Shown here piece by piece: positions 32,515-41,277 of a DNA stretch of 63,866 nt (its first letter is position 1; each line of letters begins with the position of its first letter). This DNA comes from a virus. Position numbers and translations under genes: made by a program. The stretch covers positions 1-63,866 of IMG/VR virus record IMGVR_UViG_3300010368_000012; one strand, 5' to 3'. The notes under the pieces were generated by a model. It made no database searches. It was given only the letters and a program-made list of their open reading frames with translations, and was not told the DNA's origin.

Positions 32515-33113
32515 ATGCACTCGTAGAAGGGTTCGTTGGTTTGCCTTCACCCGAATTGAATGAATTGGTGGTTACCAGTTATTCTGAAAAGAACCGCCAC
32601 TATCACACTGTTCATCATTTGGACTGGTTATATAAAGTCGCCATCAAATGGAAGAAGGCTCTATTCACGGATGAAGAATGGAAAATCCTTTGTGGTGCTA
32701 TTCTGTTTCATGATATCATATACAACGCGAAACGCGAAGATAATGAAAAGCAATCAGCTACCATCGCTCGCACATGGATCAATAATAATCTGACCGGTTA
32801 TGGAATCATTCTTCGTAATGTGGAACGATTGATACTTGATATGGACGAACCGGGGGTAAGCTTTCTAAACGATTTCTTCCAAGATATCGATATGAGTATT
32901 CTCGGTGGTGCTGGAAGCCTTTACCCAGAATACCAAGAAGCAGTAAGAAAAGAATACTCAACCGCCTTCACACCAGAACAATACAACATGGGGCGTAAAT
33001 CATTTCTTGTTAAACTACTTCGGCGTAAAAGTATTTTCCGAACCAATATATTCTTTCTGGAATTGGAACAAAACGCCATCCGTAATATTGCCGCTGAGAT
33101 TGCGAGTCTATAA
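32481..33113 (+). CDS. HD-superfamily metal-dependent phosphohydrolase, 210 aa
   Basis: RHYHTVHHLDWL (residues 39-50) and LFHDIIYNAKREDNEKQSA (residues 76-94) give the H...HD pattern of HD hydrolases, close to the predicted phosphohydrolase group COG4339. Such enzymes act on nucleotides. The C-terminal half is helical. Candidate roles are dNTP salvage or degradation of signalling nucleotides; the substrate is unknown. Confidence 0.8.
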   Translation: MQLEPEVQESIDALVEGFVGLPSPELNELVVTSYSEKNRHYHTVHHLDWLYKVAIKWKKALFTDEEWKILCGAILFHDIIYNAKREDNEKQSATIARTWINNNLTGYGIILRNVERLILDMDEPGVSFLNDFFQDIDMSILGGAGSLYPEYQEAVRKEYSTAFTPEQYNMGRKSFLVKLLRRKSIFRTNIFFLELEQNAIRNIAAEIASL

Positions 33114-33115
33114 AT

Positions 33116-33499
33116 ATGAGTATGTCAAACGAAATTGAACAAGAAGAACCGGCACTTGAAGAAGATTATTTCTATTTCATTACACCAACCGGCACGGCAA
33201 CTGATGTAGATATCAGAAGACGTGCACGCCGCATGTTTAATACCTTTTATAACATTGATCAAATCGTAGAACATGTTCTCAAAGTCATGCCACCACATAT
33301 CAAACAGGTTTTGGTGCAAGTCGATTTTGATCAACTCCATCCAATGGTGATCTTCCTATTGATGTCTATGAGTTCTGCTTATGGTATCAATGAAGAGAAA
33401 TATCCATATCTCGTGAATGATTCCATCGAAGATACATTCGGATTGATCATGAAACGAATGAAAGATTCTATCATCCCTGATCCCAAGAAATATGTTTAA
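33116..33499 (+). CDS. Hypothetical protein, 127 aa
   Basis: Starts three bases after the HD gene. The N-terminus is acidic (EIEQEEPALEEDYFYF), the rest helical with a Met-rich core (VKVMPPHIKQVLVQVD). No motif. Followed by a strong sigma70-like promoter, so it ends a unit. Confidence 0.65.
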   Translation: MSMSNEIEQEEPALEEDYFYFITPTGTATDVDIRRRARRMFNTFYNIDQIVEHVLKVMPPHIKQVLVQVDFDQLHPMVIFLLMSMSSAYGINEEKYPYLVNDSIEDTFGLIMKRMKDSIIPDPKKYV

Positions 33500-33505
33500 T
33501 CACGG

Positions 33506-33534
33506 TTGACAATATATTGAAAACATGGTATGAT
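33506..33534 (+). promoter_or_regulatory. Sigma70-like promoter
   Basis: TTGACA (33506-33511), 17 bp, TATGAT (33529-33534). The consensus -35 and five-of-six -10 match make it the strongest promoter in this region. It drives the run of genes from 33556 to 37591. Confidence 0.85.
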
Positions 33535-33555
33535 CCCCGTGAGGAGAATTATGCT

Positions 33556-34332
33556 ATGCCCGTAATGTATCAAAATTGGATTGAACGATCTGACCTACAG
33601 CGTAATGCTAGATCAGATCGATATTATCTATTTGGTGATAATTTGCGGCGTGTCGGGATGGGTGGACAAGCCAAGTCCATGCGTGGTGAACCCAATGCTA
33701 TTGGTATTGCGACCAAGAATGGTCCTAGTATGCATATTAATGATATGTGGGTTGAACGCACACCGGCTGACGCCAAACGTTTCATATCTCTTCTTGAAGC
33801 TGATCTTGAACAGGCCGAAGATTTACTTGAAGCCCATAAAGAGATTGTTATTCCGACCGATGGTCTTGGAACCGGTTTCAGTAAACTTCCAGAGAATGCA
33901 CCTATCACCAATGAATGGTTGACCAATCTATTGTTTACCGACTGGCCTAAATCATATGGTACTCATGTATCCTCAAATTATCAGGATCATCTGCCATCAC
34001 CGTTTGGCGCTAATCGAATATTGATTGTCACATCACCGGTCTTTCGACCCCATACTTCATGGAAATCATCTACAATCTGTGGCACCGTTATTGCAGTTCA
34101 GGGTCGTGCTGTTATTGAATATAGTAATAGAGAATTACTGACTGGTGATTTGGATGAGTGGACGCATGATCCTTTCCCTACAAGTGTTGGTTTCTGGGTA
34201 GGTGAAGCCTATAATCACCCGTACAAATGTGATACAGGTGGTGTTCAAATTAAGAACTGGCGTCCAGCCACTATTTCTGATTTCCAAAACATGGATGTCG
34301 CTGTACCGGATGTGTATATAAAACAGCCATGA
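33556..34332 (+). CDS. Macro-like domain protein, 258 aa
   Basis: The ATG at 33556 has GTGAGGAGAATTATGCT upstream; the longer frame would begin inside the promoter. Residues 18-50 (YYLFGDNLRRVGMGGQAK, then GEPNAIGIATK) resemble the FGxN...G.GGQA...GIPTK pattern of phage proteins with a macro-domain fold that binds ADP-ribose-like ligands. The second half has strand-rich and Trp-containing segments and may be a second domain. A role in ADP-ribose signalling or reversal is suggested by the fold, but the match is by eye. Confidence 0.7.
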   Translation: MPVMYQNWIERSDLQRNARSDRYYLFGDNLRRVGMGGQAKSMRGEPNAIGIATKNGPSMHINDMWVERTPADAKRFISLLEADLEQAEDLLEAHKEIVIPTDGLGTGFSKLPENAPITNEWLTNLLFTDWPKSYGTHVSSNYQDHLPSPFGANRILIVTSPVFRPHTSWKSSTICGTVIAVQGRAVIEYSNRELLTGDLDEWTHDPFPTSVGFWVGEAYNHPYKCDTGGVQIKNWRPATISDFQNMDVAVPDVYIKQP

Positions 34333-34496
34333 GAGAATTATCACCACATCAAGCCCTTCGGTTAGCCGAACGTCGAGCAGCGAAACTTCTTGACTTGATC
34401 AAGGAGATACAGCAACTTGGTGAAGACAAATATGACGCACCGGAATGGTCTGATGTTACGGATGTCATCGAACGTGGAATGCGGAGAATAAAATAA
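34329..34496 (+). CDS. Small helical protein, 55 aa
   Basis: ATGA overlap with the previous stop and TAATG overlap with the next start. Sequence MRELSPHQALRLAERRAAKL continues as an amphipathic helix and ends in GMRRIK. Function unknown. Confidence 0.6.
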   Translation: MRELSPHQALRLAERRAAKLLDLIKEIQQLGEDKYDAPEWSDVTDVIERGMRRIK

Positions 34497-35110
34497 TGGG
34501 ATCACGTATCTGTAAAATGATTGGCTACGGAATGCCCGTAGGTCTATTCAATTTTCACTTCCAGCCCGACCATCGCGAAACCGGTGATCGCCAAGATACC
34601 CTTGATGACATATTGATTGCTTATGATAAACAAGCCGGTGATCCTCTACGTCAAGATATTTTAGACGAGCTTCAGGCTACCGGCCATAGCCATCCCAATA
34701 TTCGACCACGAAATCACCCCGAAACGCCCGGTAAAATGGCTGACTTGTATCAGTTTATTGGTGGTGAAAATAAAACGCACGTCTTGTTTATTCCGATGCT
34801 TGGATGTCATTGGGGCCGATATGATGATGATATAGATTATGTTGAAGAAACCTTCACTGATCCTGATCGCGAGACTGTTGTTATTGAAAGAGAGTATGGT
34901 TTTTATCCATGGGGGAATTCCATACGTGATGCAGTAACCAATGTTCCCGTCCAATGGGATCATACTCATCGGTCTATTGATGGCAAACGACCATCCACTA
35001 TTGTACCAGATGTACCGGACGTATTGCGATACTGGTTGATGGCGACAGGCGTTATGAATAAAAATGGCATTGATGCTCTTCGTCCAATGTATGCAAAGTG
35101 GTGGTCGTAA
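34496..35110 (+). CDS. Hypothetical protein, 204 aa
   Basis: Starts MGSRICKMIGYGMPVGL. His-rich in the middle (ATGHSHPNIRPRNHPETPG) and ends in WLMATGVMNKN and a C-terminal WWS. It has no recognised motif. The next start overlaps its stop (TAATG), suggesting coupled production with GMP reductase. Confidence 0.65.
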   Translation: MGSRICKMIGYGMPVGLFNFHFQPDHRETGDRQDTLDDILIAYDKQAGDPLRQDILDELQATGHSHPNIRPRNHPETPGKMADLYQFIGGENKTHVLFIPMLGCHWGRYDDDIDYVEETFTDPDRETVVIEREYGFYPWGNSIRDAVTNVPVQWDHTHRSIDGKRPSTIVPDVPDVLRYWLMATGVMNKNGIDALRPMYAKWWS

Positions 35111-36132
35111 TGTTGAATTGTGCAAAACGTGCTTATGATTTCAATAATGTATTGTTGCAACCTTCAGCAACAAGTAAAATCAATTCGCGTAAAGAAGTTG
35201 ATCTTGGTGTGCCTAGCCTAAGCGGCGGTGTTCCTATCATCGCGGCCAATATGAAAAATATTGGTAACTTCCAAATGGCCGCACAATTACAAAAACACAA
35301 AGTGTATACTGCTATTCAAAAATCATTCACACTCGGTGAATGGGATGAGGCCGAAGAAAAATATAACATCGATTACAACTTCATCATTCCAACTGTTGGT
35401 GCTGATGCCGAAAGTATTAATCGATTTCTGAATATCTATTCGGCATATGCTGATGTATTACGATGGGTATGCTTTGATGTTGCTAATGGTCATACAGAAG
35501 AAAACATTCTGATTGCCAAGAAACTCAAAGATCAGTTGCCCGACCATGTTCAATTCATCTACGGAAACGTTGCCAATCCGTTTGTGATGAATTTCATGGA
35601 CGATTATGATTTCCATCCACACTTTATCAAGATCGGTATCGGCTCTGGTTCAGTTTGCACAACTCGATTGAAGACAGGTGTAGGTGTTCCACAAGCAACG
35701 CTTATTGATAATTTTGAATCCATCCAAAGAAAATCATCATGGCATCCGGGCATCATTTCTGATGGTGGTTGTAGAACGCCTGCTGATTTAGTAAAATCGT
35801 TTGTTCTCGGTGCCGACATGGTAATGATTGGTGGCATGCTGGCCTTCCATGAAGAGGGCCGTGAGACTGGTGGTGGTTCGGATGGTGACAGAATGTTCCA
35901 TTACGGAAACTCATCCGAAAAAGCTAATGGGTATGATCCTACGAAATCATACCGGGCAGTTGAAGGTAAGGTCGTATCCCATTCTGCCAAACCAAGCGTC
36001 AATGCTACAATGACCGATATACTGGGTGGCATTCGTTCGGCTTGTACATATCTCAATTGTCCAACCATTTCTGATCTGGGTAATCGTAGAAGTCAGATCA
36101 TGATCGTTGATAAAGTGGCGGATAACTACTGA
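35110..36132 (+). CDS. guaC: GMP reductase (IMPDH/GMPR family), 340 aa
   Basis: Catalytic Cys183 lies in GIGSGSVCTTRLKTGVG, and the phosphate-binding segments SDGGCRTPADLVKSFVLGAD and MVMIGGMLAFHEEG match GMPR more than IMPDH. No CBS domains, and length 340 aa as in bacterial GMPR. It converts GMP to IMP with NADPH. The ATG at 35110 overlaps the previous stop; an upstream ATG adds four residues. In a phage it may redirect guanine nucleotides toward adenine or act with modified-base synthesis (inference). Confidence 0.93.
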   Translation: MLNCAKRAYDFNNVLLQPSATSKINSRKEVDLGVPSLSGGVPIIAANMKNIGNFQMAAQLQKHKVYTAIQKSFTLGEWDEAEEKYNIDYNFIIPTVGADAESINRFLNIYSAYADVLRWVCFDVANGHTEENILIAKKLKDQLPDHVQFIYGNVANPFVMNFMDDYDFHPHFIKIGIGSGSVCTTRLKTGVGVPQATLIDNFESIQRKSSWHPGIISDGGCRTPADLVKSFVLGADMVMIGGMLAFHEEGRETGGGSDGDRMFHYGNSSEKANGYDPTKSYRAVEGKVVSHSAKPSVNATMTDILGGIRSACTYLNCPTISDLGNRRSQIMIVDKVADNY

Positions 36133-36446
36133 TGTCCTTTCTTGATGATTATTACGAAGAATGTATCTCGAATGCTTTAGAAGATGAAGGCATTAAAGCT
36201 ACTCGCCAACAGATTGAAAATGTTGCTGGTGCCGTTGCTGGTGCTCGTGAAAACGAGGGCATGGTTACCGGACACGACTGCATTCCAAATCCTCTTGAAT
36301 CTACAATACGCGAGAACGAACAAGCATATCAATCCGAAATAAAAATGATTGAGACGCTACAAGATAAGCGTCTAAAGGAACTCCAATGGGAAATCCGGCG
36401 TTTGAACGGCATTATATACAACCTGCAACAACAGACCGGCAATTGA
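36132..36446 (+). CDS. Hypothetical coiled-coil protein, 104 aa
   Basis: The start overlaps the previous stop (ATGTC after TGATG). The C-terminal half is a coiled coil (ETLQDKRLKELQWEIRRLNG). The N-terminal half is acidic and helical. Function unknown. Confidence 0.65.
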   Translation: MSFLDDYYEECISNALEDEGIKATRQQIENVAGAVAGARENEGMVTGHDCIPNPLESTIRENEQAYQSEIKMIETLQDKRLKELQWEIRRLNGIIYNLQQQTGN

Positions 36447-36463
36447 ATATAAGAGGATATCTT

Positions 36464-36751
36464 ATGGTTAACACTGATAATATAATGACGGTGGCAGAAC
36501 TTATTGCCCAACTACAAGAATGTGATCCTGATGCTTATGTTATCACGGCCAGTGATAGTGAAGGCAACGTGTTCTCTCCTGTCTCGACCACGTTTGGTGA
36601 TGGTGTATATGTAGCCGAATCATCTATCCGTGGTGAAGTATGGGCCGGAAGAAAACTAACCCAAGACTTGAAGGATGCAGGCTTTGACGAAGAAGATTGC
36701 TATGACGAACCCGATGGACTCGACTGCATTGTCCTCTACCCAACCAATTAA
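36464..36751 (+). CDS. Hypothetical acidic protein, 95 aa
   Basis: AAGAGGATATCTT precedes the ATG at 36464. MTVAELIAQLQECDPDAYVI is a motif seen in small phage and bacterial proteins of unknown function (AELIxxLxxxDPDAxV). It ends in strand and DCIVLYPTN. The ending overlaps the next gene by about 50 bases. Confidence 0.65.
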   Translation: MVNTDNIMTVAELIAQLQECDPDAYVITASDSEGNVFSPVSTTFGDGVYVAESSIRGEVWAGRKLTQDLKDAGFDEEDCYDEPDGLDCIVLYPTN

Positions 36752-37364
36752 ACTGAACCTGAACGATGTGGGTATTCCATGCCCGTATTGCGAAAGCGAA
36801 ACCTTCGCTGGGTTTGTTAAAGGTAAACAGATATCACCATATTCATGTCTACAGTGTGATGCCGTTGAAATTGGTATGACGGATGAAGACCGGGGTATGT
36901 CTAAACGTGAACTCGAAACGGGTTGGTGGGAACCGGGTCGTGAATTACCCGAAACATCTGATGATGAAAAACACATCAATCATTATTTCAAAGAGAACAG
37001 CGAAACAGTGACAAGTTATCTGTTTTCTGAGAAGATGCAAAACAGTACTTTTATAATGAAACCCGGCACGATTTATAGAGATAAGTTAAGCTATTACAAT
37101 AATCATAAACACCAATATAGTAATCAGACACAAACCAGCAATACGGGTGCTGCTTCCGACTTAGACGAAGCAATGTACGAAGCTCGTCAAAAGCTTCCGT
37201 ATAATGAATTATACATATTAACTAATCTGGTTAAGCGCCTCATTACACTGTCCGCGAGCAATTATCATAGATCAGATAGTCCCTATTCTGGTGCCTTCTT
37301 GGCTAGAACGCGCATCATAACACAGGAAGTTGCTAAAGAATTTACACAATCACGCAATTATTAG
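36702..37364 (+). CDS. Zinc-ribbon protein, 220 aa
   Basis: CPYC (residues 27-30) and CLQC (49-52) form a four-Cys zinc ribbon with an intervening strand, as in Lar-like restriction alleviation proteins, though that match is only at the zinc site. A helical, Asn/Tyr-rich C-terminal half follows. Starts at 36675, 36702 or 36714 are all possible; 36702 is chosen for the preceding GAAGAAGATTGC. Confidence 0.65.
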   Translation: MTNPMDSTALSSTQPIKLNLNDVGIPCPYCESETFAGFVKGKQISPYSCLQCDAVEIGMTDEDRGMSKRELETGWWEPGRELPETSDDEKHINHYFKENSETVTSYLFSEKMQNSTFIMKPGTIYRDKLSYYNNHKHQYSNQTQTSNTGAASDLDEAMYEARQKLPYNELYILTNLVKRLITLSASNYHRSDSPYSGAFLARTRIITQEVAKEFTQSRNY

Positions 37365-37408
37365 TCTTCTTGTCTAAATAGATGCTGATTTAAACCAATG
37401 GGATAACT

Positions 37409-37591
37409 ATGATCGAATCTGAGTTACGTGAATTTGTTATAGACGAACTACAAACGTTCGTTGATGAAAAACTAAGTGATATCGATTATTGGGTAGAAAG
37501 ATTTGAAGAAGGTGATCTAACACGTGATGATTTTGAAATCATGCGTGATGAGATTTTTCCTTACTCTCAAATACTCCTAGTCACCGAGTAA
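37409..37591 (+). CDS. Small acidic protein, 60 aa
   Basis: Helical and strongly acidic (about a third Asp/Glu): MIESELREFVIDELQTFVDE. AATGGGATAACT precedes the ATG. It ends convergently with the Nudix gene, sharing 15 bases. It might be a nucleic-acid mimic or small inhibitor; this is only suggested by charge. Confidence 0.55.
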   Translation: MIESELREFVIDELQTFVDEKLSDIDYWVERFEEGDLTRDDFEIMRDEIFPYSQILLVTE

Positions 37592-38464
37592 TCTCTTACA
37601 TACATCCTTGAATAGAGAATGAGATAACGTCTTGGCCATCCCGTGATGTAACGGTGATGGCCAATCGTTGTATGAACACCATTCAAACCCATCAACTTCC
37701 CAGTTCTCAGAAACATTGGGTTCAATCTCTGTTTCTATGATGGCGATGAATGTTGTGTATTTGAATTTGTCCGGTATCACATTCTCATGAACTAATATCA
37801 TATCTTTGATTTCAAGATGCATTCGGGTTTCTTCATGGGCTTCACGTACAGCGCCTTGTAACGGGCTTTCGTTACTATCTATAGCACCGCCCCATGTTCC
37901 CCATGTTCGTGGCTCTAGCACGGCCTCAGAGCGAAGGGATAGGCAGAACCGCTTGGTTGTCGTACAGAAGAATAGCACACCAGCACCTTCTTTACCCCAA
38001 TATCCAGTTTTGTTTAATTGTCTGGCATGATCTTCATCAGATTCGGTTATTGGAATTGGTTCCAATCGACCAAAGGTTTTTGAAGCCATATCTTTAAACT
38101 TGGCCATAGCATCATTATTACCACGAATACCAATCACACCATTATCATGATCGATACAACGATAGAGATTATATCTAGAAGACCATTCTCCATTAATCAA
38201 TGCTTCTCTATTAACACCAATAAAGAATTCACAACCGTTTCTTAATGTCTCAACCCAATCCAGACCAGCACCGACTGCCACGGTGCCATGATAATAATAC
38301 CATGCTGATGCTATAAACCATTCCCCGTTCAAGTATACACCGCGCCATCCACTCCTATCATTGAGTATACCGGCTGCTTCGCCGCGAGATACTTTAGCTA
38401 GAATTGGTGTTTTTTTATTGTGGCACTCTATCTTCTTTGATTCTATTAATCTATCAAACTTCAT
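37577..38464 (-). CDS. Nudix hydrolase with capsid-targeting-like leader, 295 aa
   Basis: The Nudix box is at residues 193-215 (GAIDSNE...REAHEETRM), with all metal-binding Glu residues present but the usual late Gly replaced by Arg214. Residues 20-150 form a separate N-terminal domain I do not recognise. The leader MKFDRLIESKKIE contains L-I-E followed by Ser, a potential gp21-type cleavage site, and resembles the leader of the 152-aa protein at 40013 (MKLEALFEAKRIE). I infer that it could be packaged in the head. Likely substrate: a nucleoside diphosphate derivative such as NADH, ADP-ribose or capped RNA. The start overlaps the previous stop by 11 bases. Confidence 0.88.
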   Translation of the reverse strand: MKFDRLIESKKIECHNKKTPILAKVSRGEAAGILNDRSGWRGVYLNGEWFIASAWYYYHGTVAVGAGLDWVETLRNGCEFFIGVNREALINGEWSSRYNLYRCIDHDNGVIGIRGNNDAMAKFKDMASKTFGRLEPIPITESDEDHARQLNKTGYWGKEGAGVLFFCTTTKRFCLSLRSEAVLEPRTWGTWGGAIDSNESPLQGAVREAHEETRMHLEIKDMILVHENVIPDKFKYTTFIAIIETEIEPNVSENWEVDGFEWCSYNDWPSPLHHGMAKTLSHSLFKDVCKRLLGD

Positions 38465-38798
38465 AATGACCACCCGCTTTTAACCATTCTTGTGATGGTG
38501 TATCACCGGAACCGTAATAATTACCACTGAGCCACCATTCCCATACACTAGAATCACCCATTTTTTTCATCACGGCGGGTCCATCAGTTCTATGGATGTT
38601 ACCGTTCCACCACCAAGTATCAAATCGTCCGTTGGGTAATTGGGACGCTGGACCATCAACCCGGTGTTTTTTACCATGTCTAAACCATCTCAAGGTTCCA
38701 TCATGTTGAACAATAGCGGGTCCATCAATTCTATGAAGATCACCGTTTTTATCATAATAAAAAACATTTACCTTCTGGACGACTTCTTTAAGCTTCAT
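38454..38798 (-). CDS. MORN-like repeat protein, 114 aa
   Basis: Contains about four repeats of a 23-residue unit with HR(I/V/T)DGPA and W(W/F)-x-x-G-x-x-H (for example NGDLHRIDGPAIV and HGKKHRVDGPAS). The unit resembles MORN_2 / YwqK-type repeats. The end SQEWLKAGGHYEV is shared by other genes of the cassette. The ATG at 38798 has GCAGGGGATCGTT upstream. The repeats are expected to form beta-hairpin sheets for binding; target unknown. Confidence 0.75.
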   Translation of the reverse strand: MKLKEVVQKVNVFYYDKNGDLHRIDGPAIVQHDGTLRWFRHGKKHRVDGPASQLPNGRFDTWWWNGNIHRTDGPAVMKKMGDSSVWEWWLSGNYYGSGDTPSQEWLKAGGHYEV

Positions 38799-38922
38799 AA
38801 CGATCCCCTGCATCTATCTGTGCCGGTCCATCAGGATTATGTAACCTTCCTTCTGGATCATAATAATAGATGTTGAGAAACCTATCACCACTTTCAGTTA
38901 TATAATGGTGTAATGGTTTCAT
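38788..38922 (-). CDS. Mini MORN-like gene with one repeat, 44 aa
   Basis: A small frame with correct start/stop overlaps on both sides (ATGA at 38919-38922 and 11 bases at the other end). It begins MKPLHHYITESGDRF, has one repeat unit GRLHNPDGPAQI, and ends DAGDRYEA, matching the DAGGHYEA end of its paralogues. It looks like a shrunken paralogue formed by internal deletion, yet still an open gene. Confidence 0.6.
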   Translation of the reverse strand: MKPLHHYITESGDRFLNIYYYDPEGRLHNPDGPAQIDAGDRYEA

Positions 38923-40016
38923 CGTGGCATATCAATTATAGCTTTTTCAATTTGGCGATTATATTTATATGCAAACATTTTAGGAAGAACAAGTGGATCA
39001 ACGACTGGATCATCTGTAGCATCACGTAATTCGGAATCCATTGGTTCACCGTTGGTATCAAATCCCCATTGATGTCTCAACGAATCAGACAACTCTTCAA
39101 TCTCTTCTTCGTATTCATCACCTTCATCACCGCTATAATAATCTAGTGCCGCTGCTCTGAAAAACTCGTCAGAATGAGATTCATCGCGATAATACAATAA
39201 CCATTTCTCATTAGTAGCTTTTCGTAAAGAGATTATCAAATAAGCATCCGGCATCTCACCACGGGTTTTATAATCATCAAACATGTGCTTGCCGTTATTC
39301 TTAGCAGCAACACACCAACGTGTTCTCTTACCAAAATACGCCATGGCTTCATACGTATTGATTTCTGTTATAGACTCATCATCATCATCATAAATCAATT
39401 CAGCATCACCAGTTTCATAGAACCCATCTCGTATAGCCTTGTCATTATGTTTGTTACTCATACCAGAACCAGTATAATCTTCATATATAGCAACAGCTTC
39501 ACCAAAATTTTCCAATTGATAAAAATCCATTCTACCCAAATCTTGACACAATGTGATTAATTTCATTGCCTCTAATACTTTTGTCCGATCAATACCTTGA
39601 TTAACATATACATCATCTGGATTTTCTAACTCCTTCTTCACCTTAGCAAAGAACTTTGTCTTAACAGCTTCAATGTATACTGGTAATGCATCAGCAATAC
39701 GGGTTTGAACATCCTGTAATTTAAACATGTAACGAGGGTAGGCAGTATTCCGATCACTGACATAAGTTTTGATCAACCATAATACATATTTGTCATTAGG
39801 GGTTGGATCAACTTTTTTGAAAATAACCAACACTTTTGCTATTGCACCGAGTAGGATCGAACCCTTTAGGTCTTCTGGTTTATAAGAAGTGAAATTAGCA
39901 CCAGTTAACCACTTCATGTCACCATTAGCTATCAGCTTATCAACAATAGCTTTACCATAGTTCTCTAATGTCTTAGGACCATCGATCTTCTCAACAATAA
40001 TATCAGAAAGTCTCAT
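38919..40016 (-). CDS. Hypothetical protein with capsid-targeting-like leader, 365 aa
   Basis: Leader MRLSDIIVEKI with I-V-E, a possible protease site after residue 9. The body is largely helical. Residues 228-245 (KRTRWCVAAKNNGKHMF) resemble a TRWC(V/T)A segment seen in phage proteins of unknown function. The C-terminal part is strongly acidic (DDDDES, DEGDEYEEEIEELS). No enzyme motif is certain. Packaged-protein role is inference from leader and neighbours. Confidence 0.7.
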   Translation of the reverse strand: MRLSDIIVEKIDGPKTLENYGKAIVDKLIANGDMKWLTGANFTSYKPEDLKGSILLGAIAKVLVIFKKVDPTPNDKYVLWLIKTYVSDRNTAYPRYMFKLQDVQTRIADALPVYIEAVKTKFFAKVKKELENPDDVYVNQGIDRTKVLEAMKLITLCQDLGRMDFYQLENFGEAVAIYEDYTGSGMSNKHNDKAIRDGFYETGDAELIYDDDDESITEINTYEAMAYFGKRTRWCVAAKNNGKHMFDDYKTRGEMPDAYLIISLRKATNEKWLLYYRDESHSDEFFRAAALDYYSGDEGDEYEEEIEELSDSLRHQWGFDTNGEPMDSELRDATDDPVVDPLVLPKMFAYKYNRQIEKAIIDMPR

Positions 40017-40471
40017 CGTAAAACATCACCCTCTTGTAATTCATTAAACGCTAATGTTAATTGATTATGTGCAATGTATGTAACTGATAAAGGTCCAAAA
40101 GTTCTAATCAGTGGTTGCATAAAATTGCGCATCTCGGTTTGATCATCTGTTTCAATTTCAATCACTTCTAACAACCAACCCGATACTGTTTTGAATATGA
40201 CCTTATTACCATGATCCATTGCATCGAGTTCATTCATGGTTGGTCCGAATATGAACAACACATTAGCTCTATTACCGGTTGCTGTCATTATGTTCCCATG
40301 GTAATATGTGAGAGCATCACCAATATCAATACCCTTCGCATCAGAGACTCCACGAATACCAGCAGGCCATGTTGTCATAATGAACGGCACATTGGTTTTA
40401 CGAATACCGGACAGAATATAACCGCGAGTTGTTTCAATTCGCTTTGCTTCAAATAATGCTTCTAATTTCAT
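40013..40471 (-). CDS. Hypothetical protein with capsid-targeting-like leader, 152 aa
   Basis: Leader MKLEALFEAKRIE contains L-F-E before Ala, the best match here to the T4 capsid-targeting cleavage pattern. It is followed by a beta-rich domain (TTRGYILSGIRKTNVPFIMT, VLFIFGPTMNELDAM). The stop overlaps the next gene by four bases. No domain recognised. An analogue of T4 internal proteins is suggested by leader, size and context. Confidence 0.7.
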   Translation of the reverse strand: MKLEALFEAKRIETTRGYILSGIRKTNVPFIMTTWPAGIRGVSDAKGIDIGDALTYYHGNIMTATGNRANVLFIFGPTMNELDAMDHGNKVIFKTVSGWLLEVIEIETDDQTEMRNFMQPLIRTFGPLSVTYIAHNQLTLAFNELQEGDVLR

Positions 40472-41277
40472 GATGTATACCTCGGGTCATTTACTAACTC
40501 ATCAGACTTCTTATCAAATTCATTCAAAATATTGTCATGCACCGCTTTGACTTCTTCATCTGTTGCACGTTCATCTAATCCGCATTTTAATGTAAGGATG
40601 TGTTCGCGTGTCAGTTCATTGAATTTAAAACGCACACGTCTTTGTACAGCAAGTAAAATACTATTTCTATGACCTTTACCCATGTAACCATTGTCAATAA
40701 AATCATTGACACGTAATACAAGTTGTTGAAAGGTTAATAGTCTATAGTTTGTAGGTAGCTTGCCCGGAGTATATGTACTAATAACCATTTCTAATAATTC
40801 GGAATGAAGTCTTATTATAAAACTGTCACTCACTCCTTCATCCAAAGCAGTGGCACCCAATGGTGTTCCCTTGAACCACCACGATTTAATAACACCGAGT
40901 GTGCCATCGGTTTTAATGTGAAATCTAAGTAGTGCAGGATGAGTTTCAGAATGATATGTCATAGAATTATGGAACGAGGCCCGTGTATTCGGTGAAATCC
41001 AACCCATTTTAATAATAGTTCCATCGTCTTTTTTAACTTCAATCAAGGTGGGCAAATCACCCCAACCATCTAAATTGCGATCAAATATTATTCGATTGTT
41101 ACCAGTACCGTATTGCAATCGGTCTTGAGTGTTATACCAGCCTTCAGTATAACCGGGGTTCAATATGATTTTATGCTTACGTGCCCATTCATCAGTTCCA
41201 TCATAGGTTCTGACAATAGCTAGAGCTTGCGCGTAATTAGACTTGTTTGATTCGGTTATGATATGTTTTAATCGCAT
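40468..41277 (-). CDS. Hypothetical protein with capsid-targeting-like leader, 269 aa
   Basis: Leader MRLKHIITESNKS with I-T-E before Ser. The next region is aromatic and Asn/Gly-rich (LNPGYTEGWYNTQDRLQYG), and the C-terminal half helical and basic. The start overlaps the previous stop by one base. Not a recognised family. Packaging is inferred from the leader only. Confidence 0.7.
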   Translation of the reverse strand: MRLKHIITESNKSNYAQALAIVRTYDGTDEWARKHKIILNPGYTEGWYNTQDRLQYGTGNNRIIFDRNLDGWGDLPTLIEVKKDDGTIIKMGWISPNTRASFHNSMTYHSETHPALLRFHIKTDGTLGVIKSWWFKGTPLGATALDEGVSDSFIIRLHSELLEMVISTYTPGKLPTNYRLLTFQQLVLRVNDFIDNGYMGKGHRNSILLAVQRRVRFKFNELTREHILTLKCGLDERATDEEVKAVHDNILNEFDKKSDELVNDPRYTS

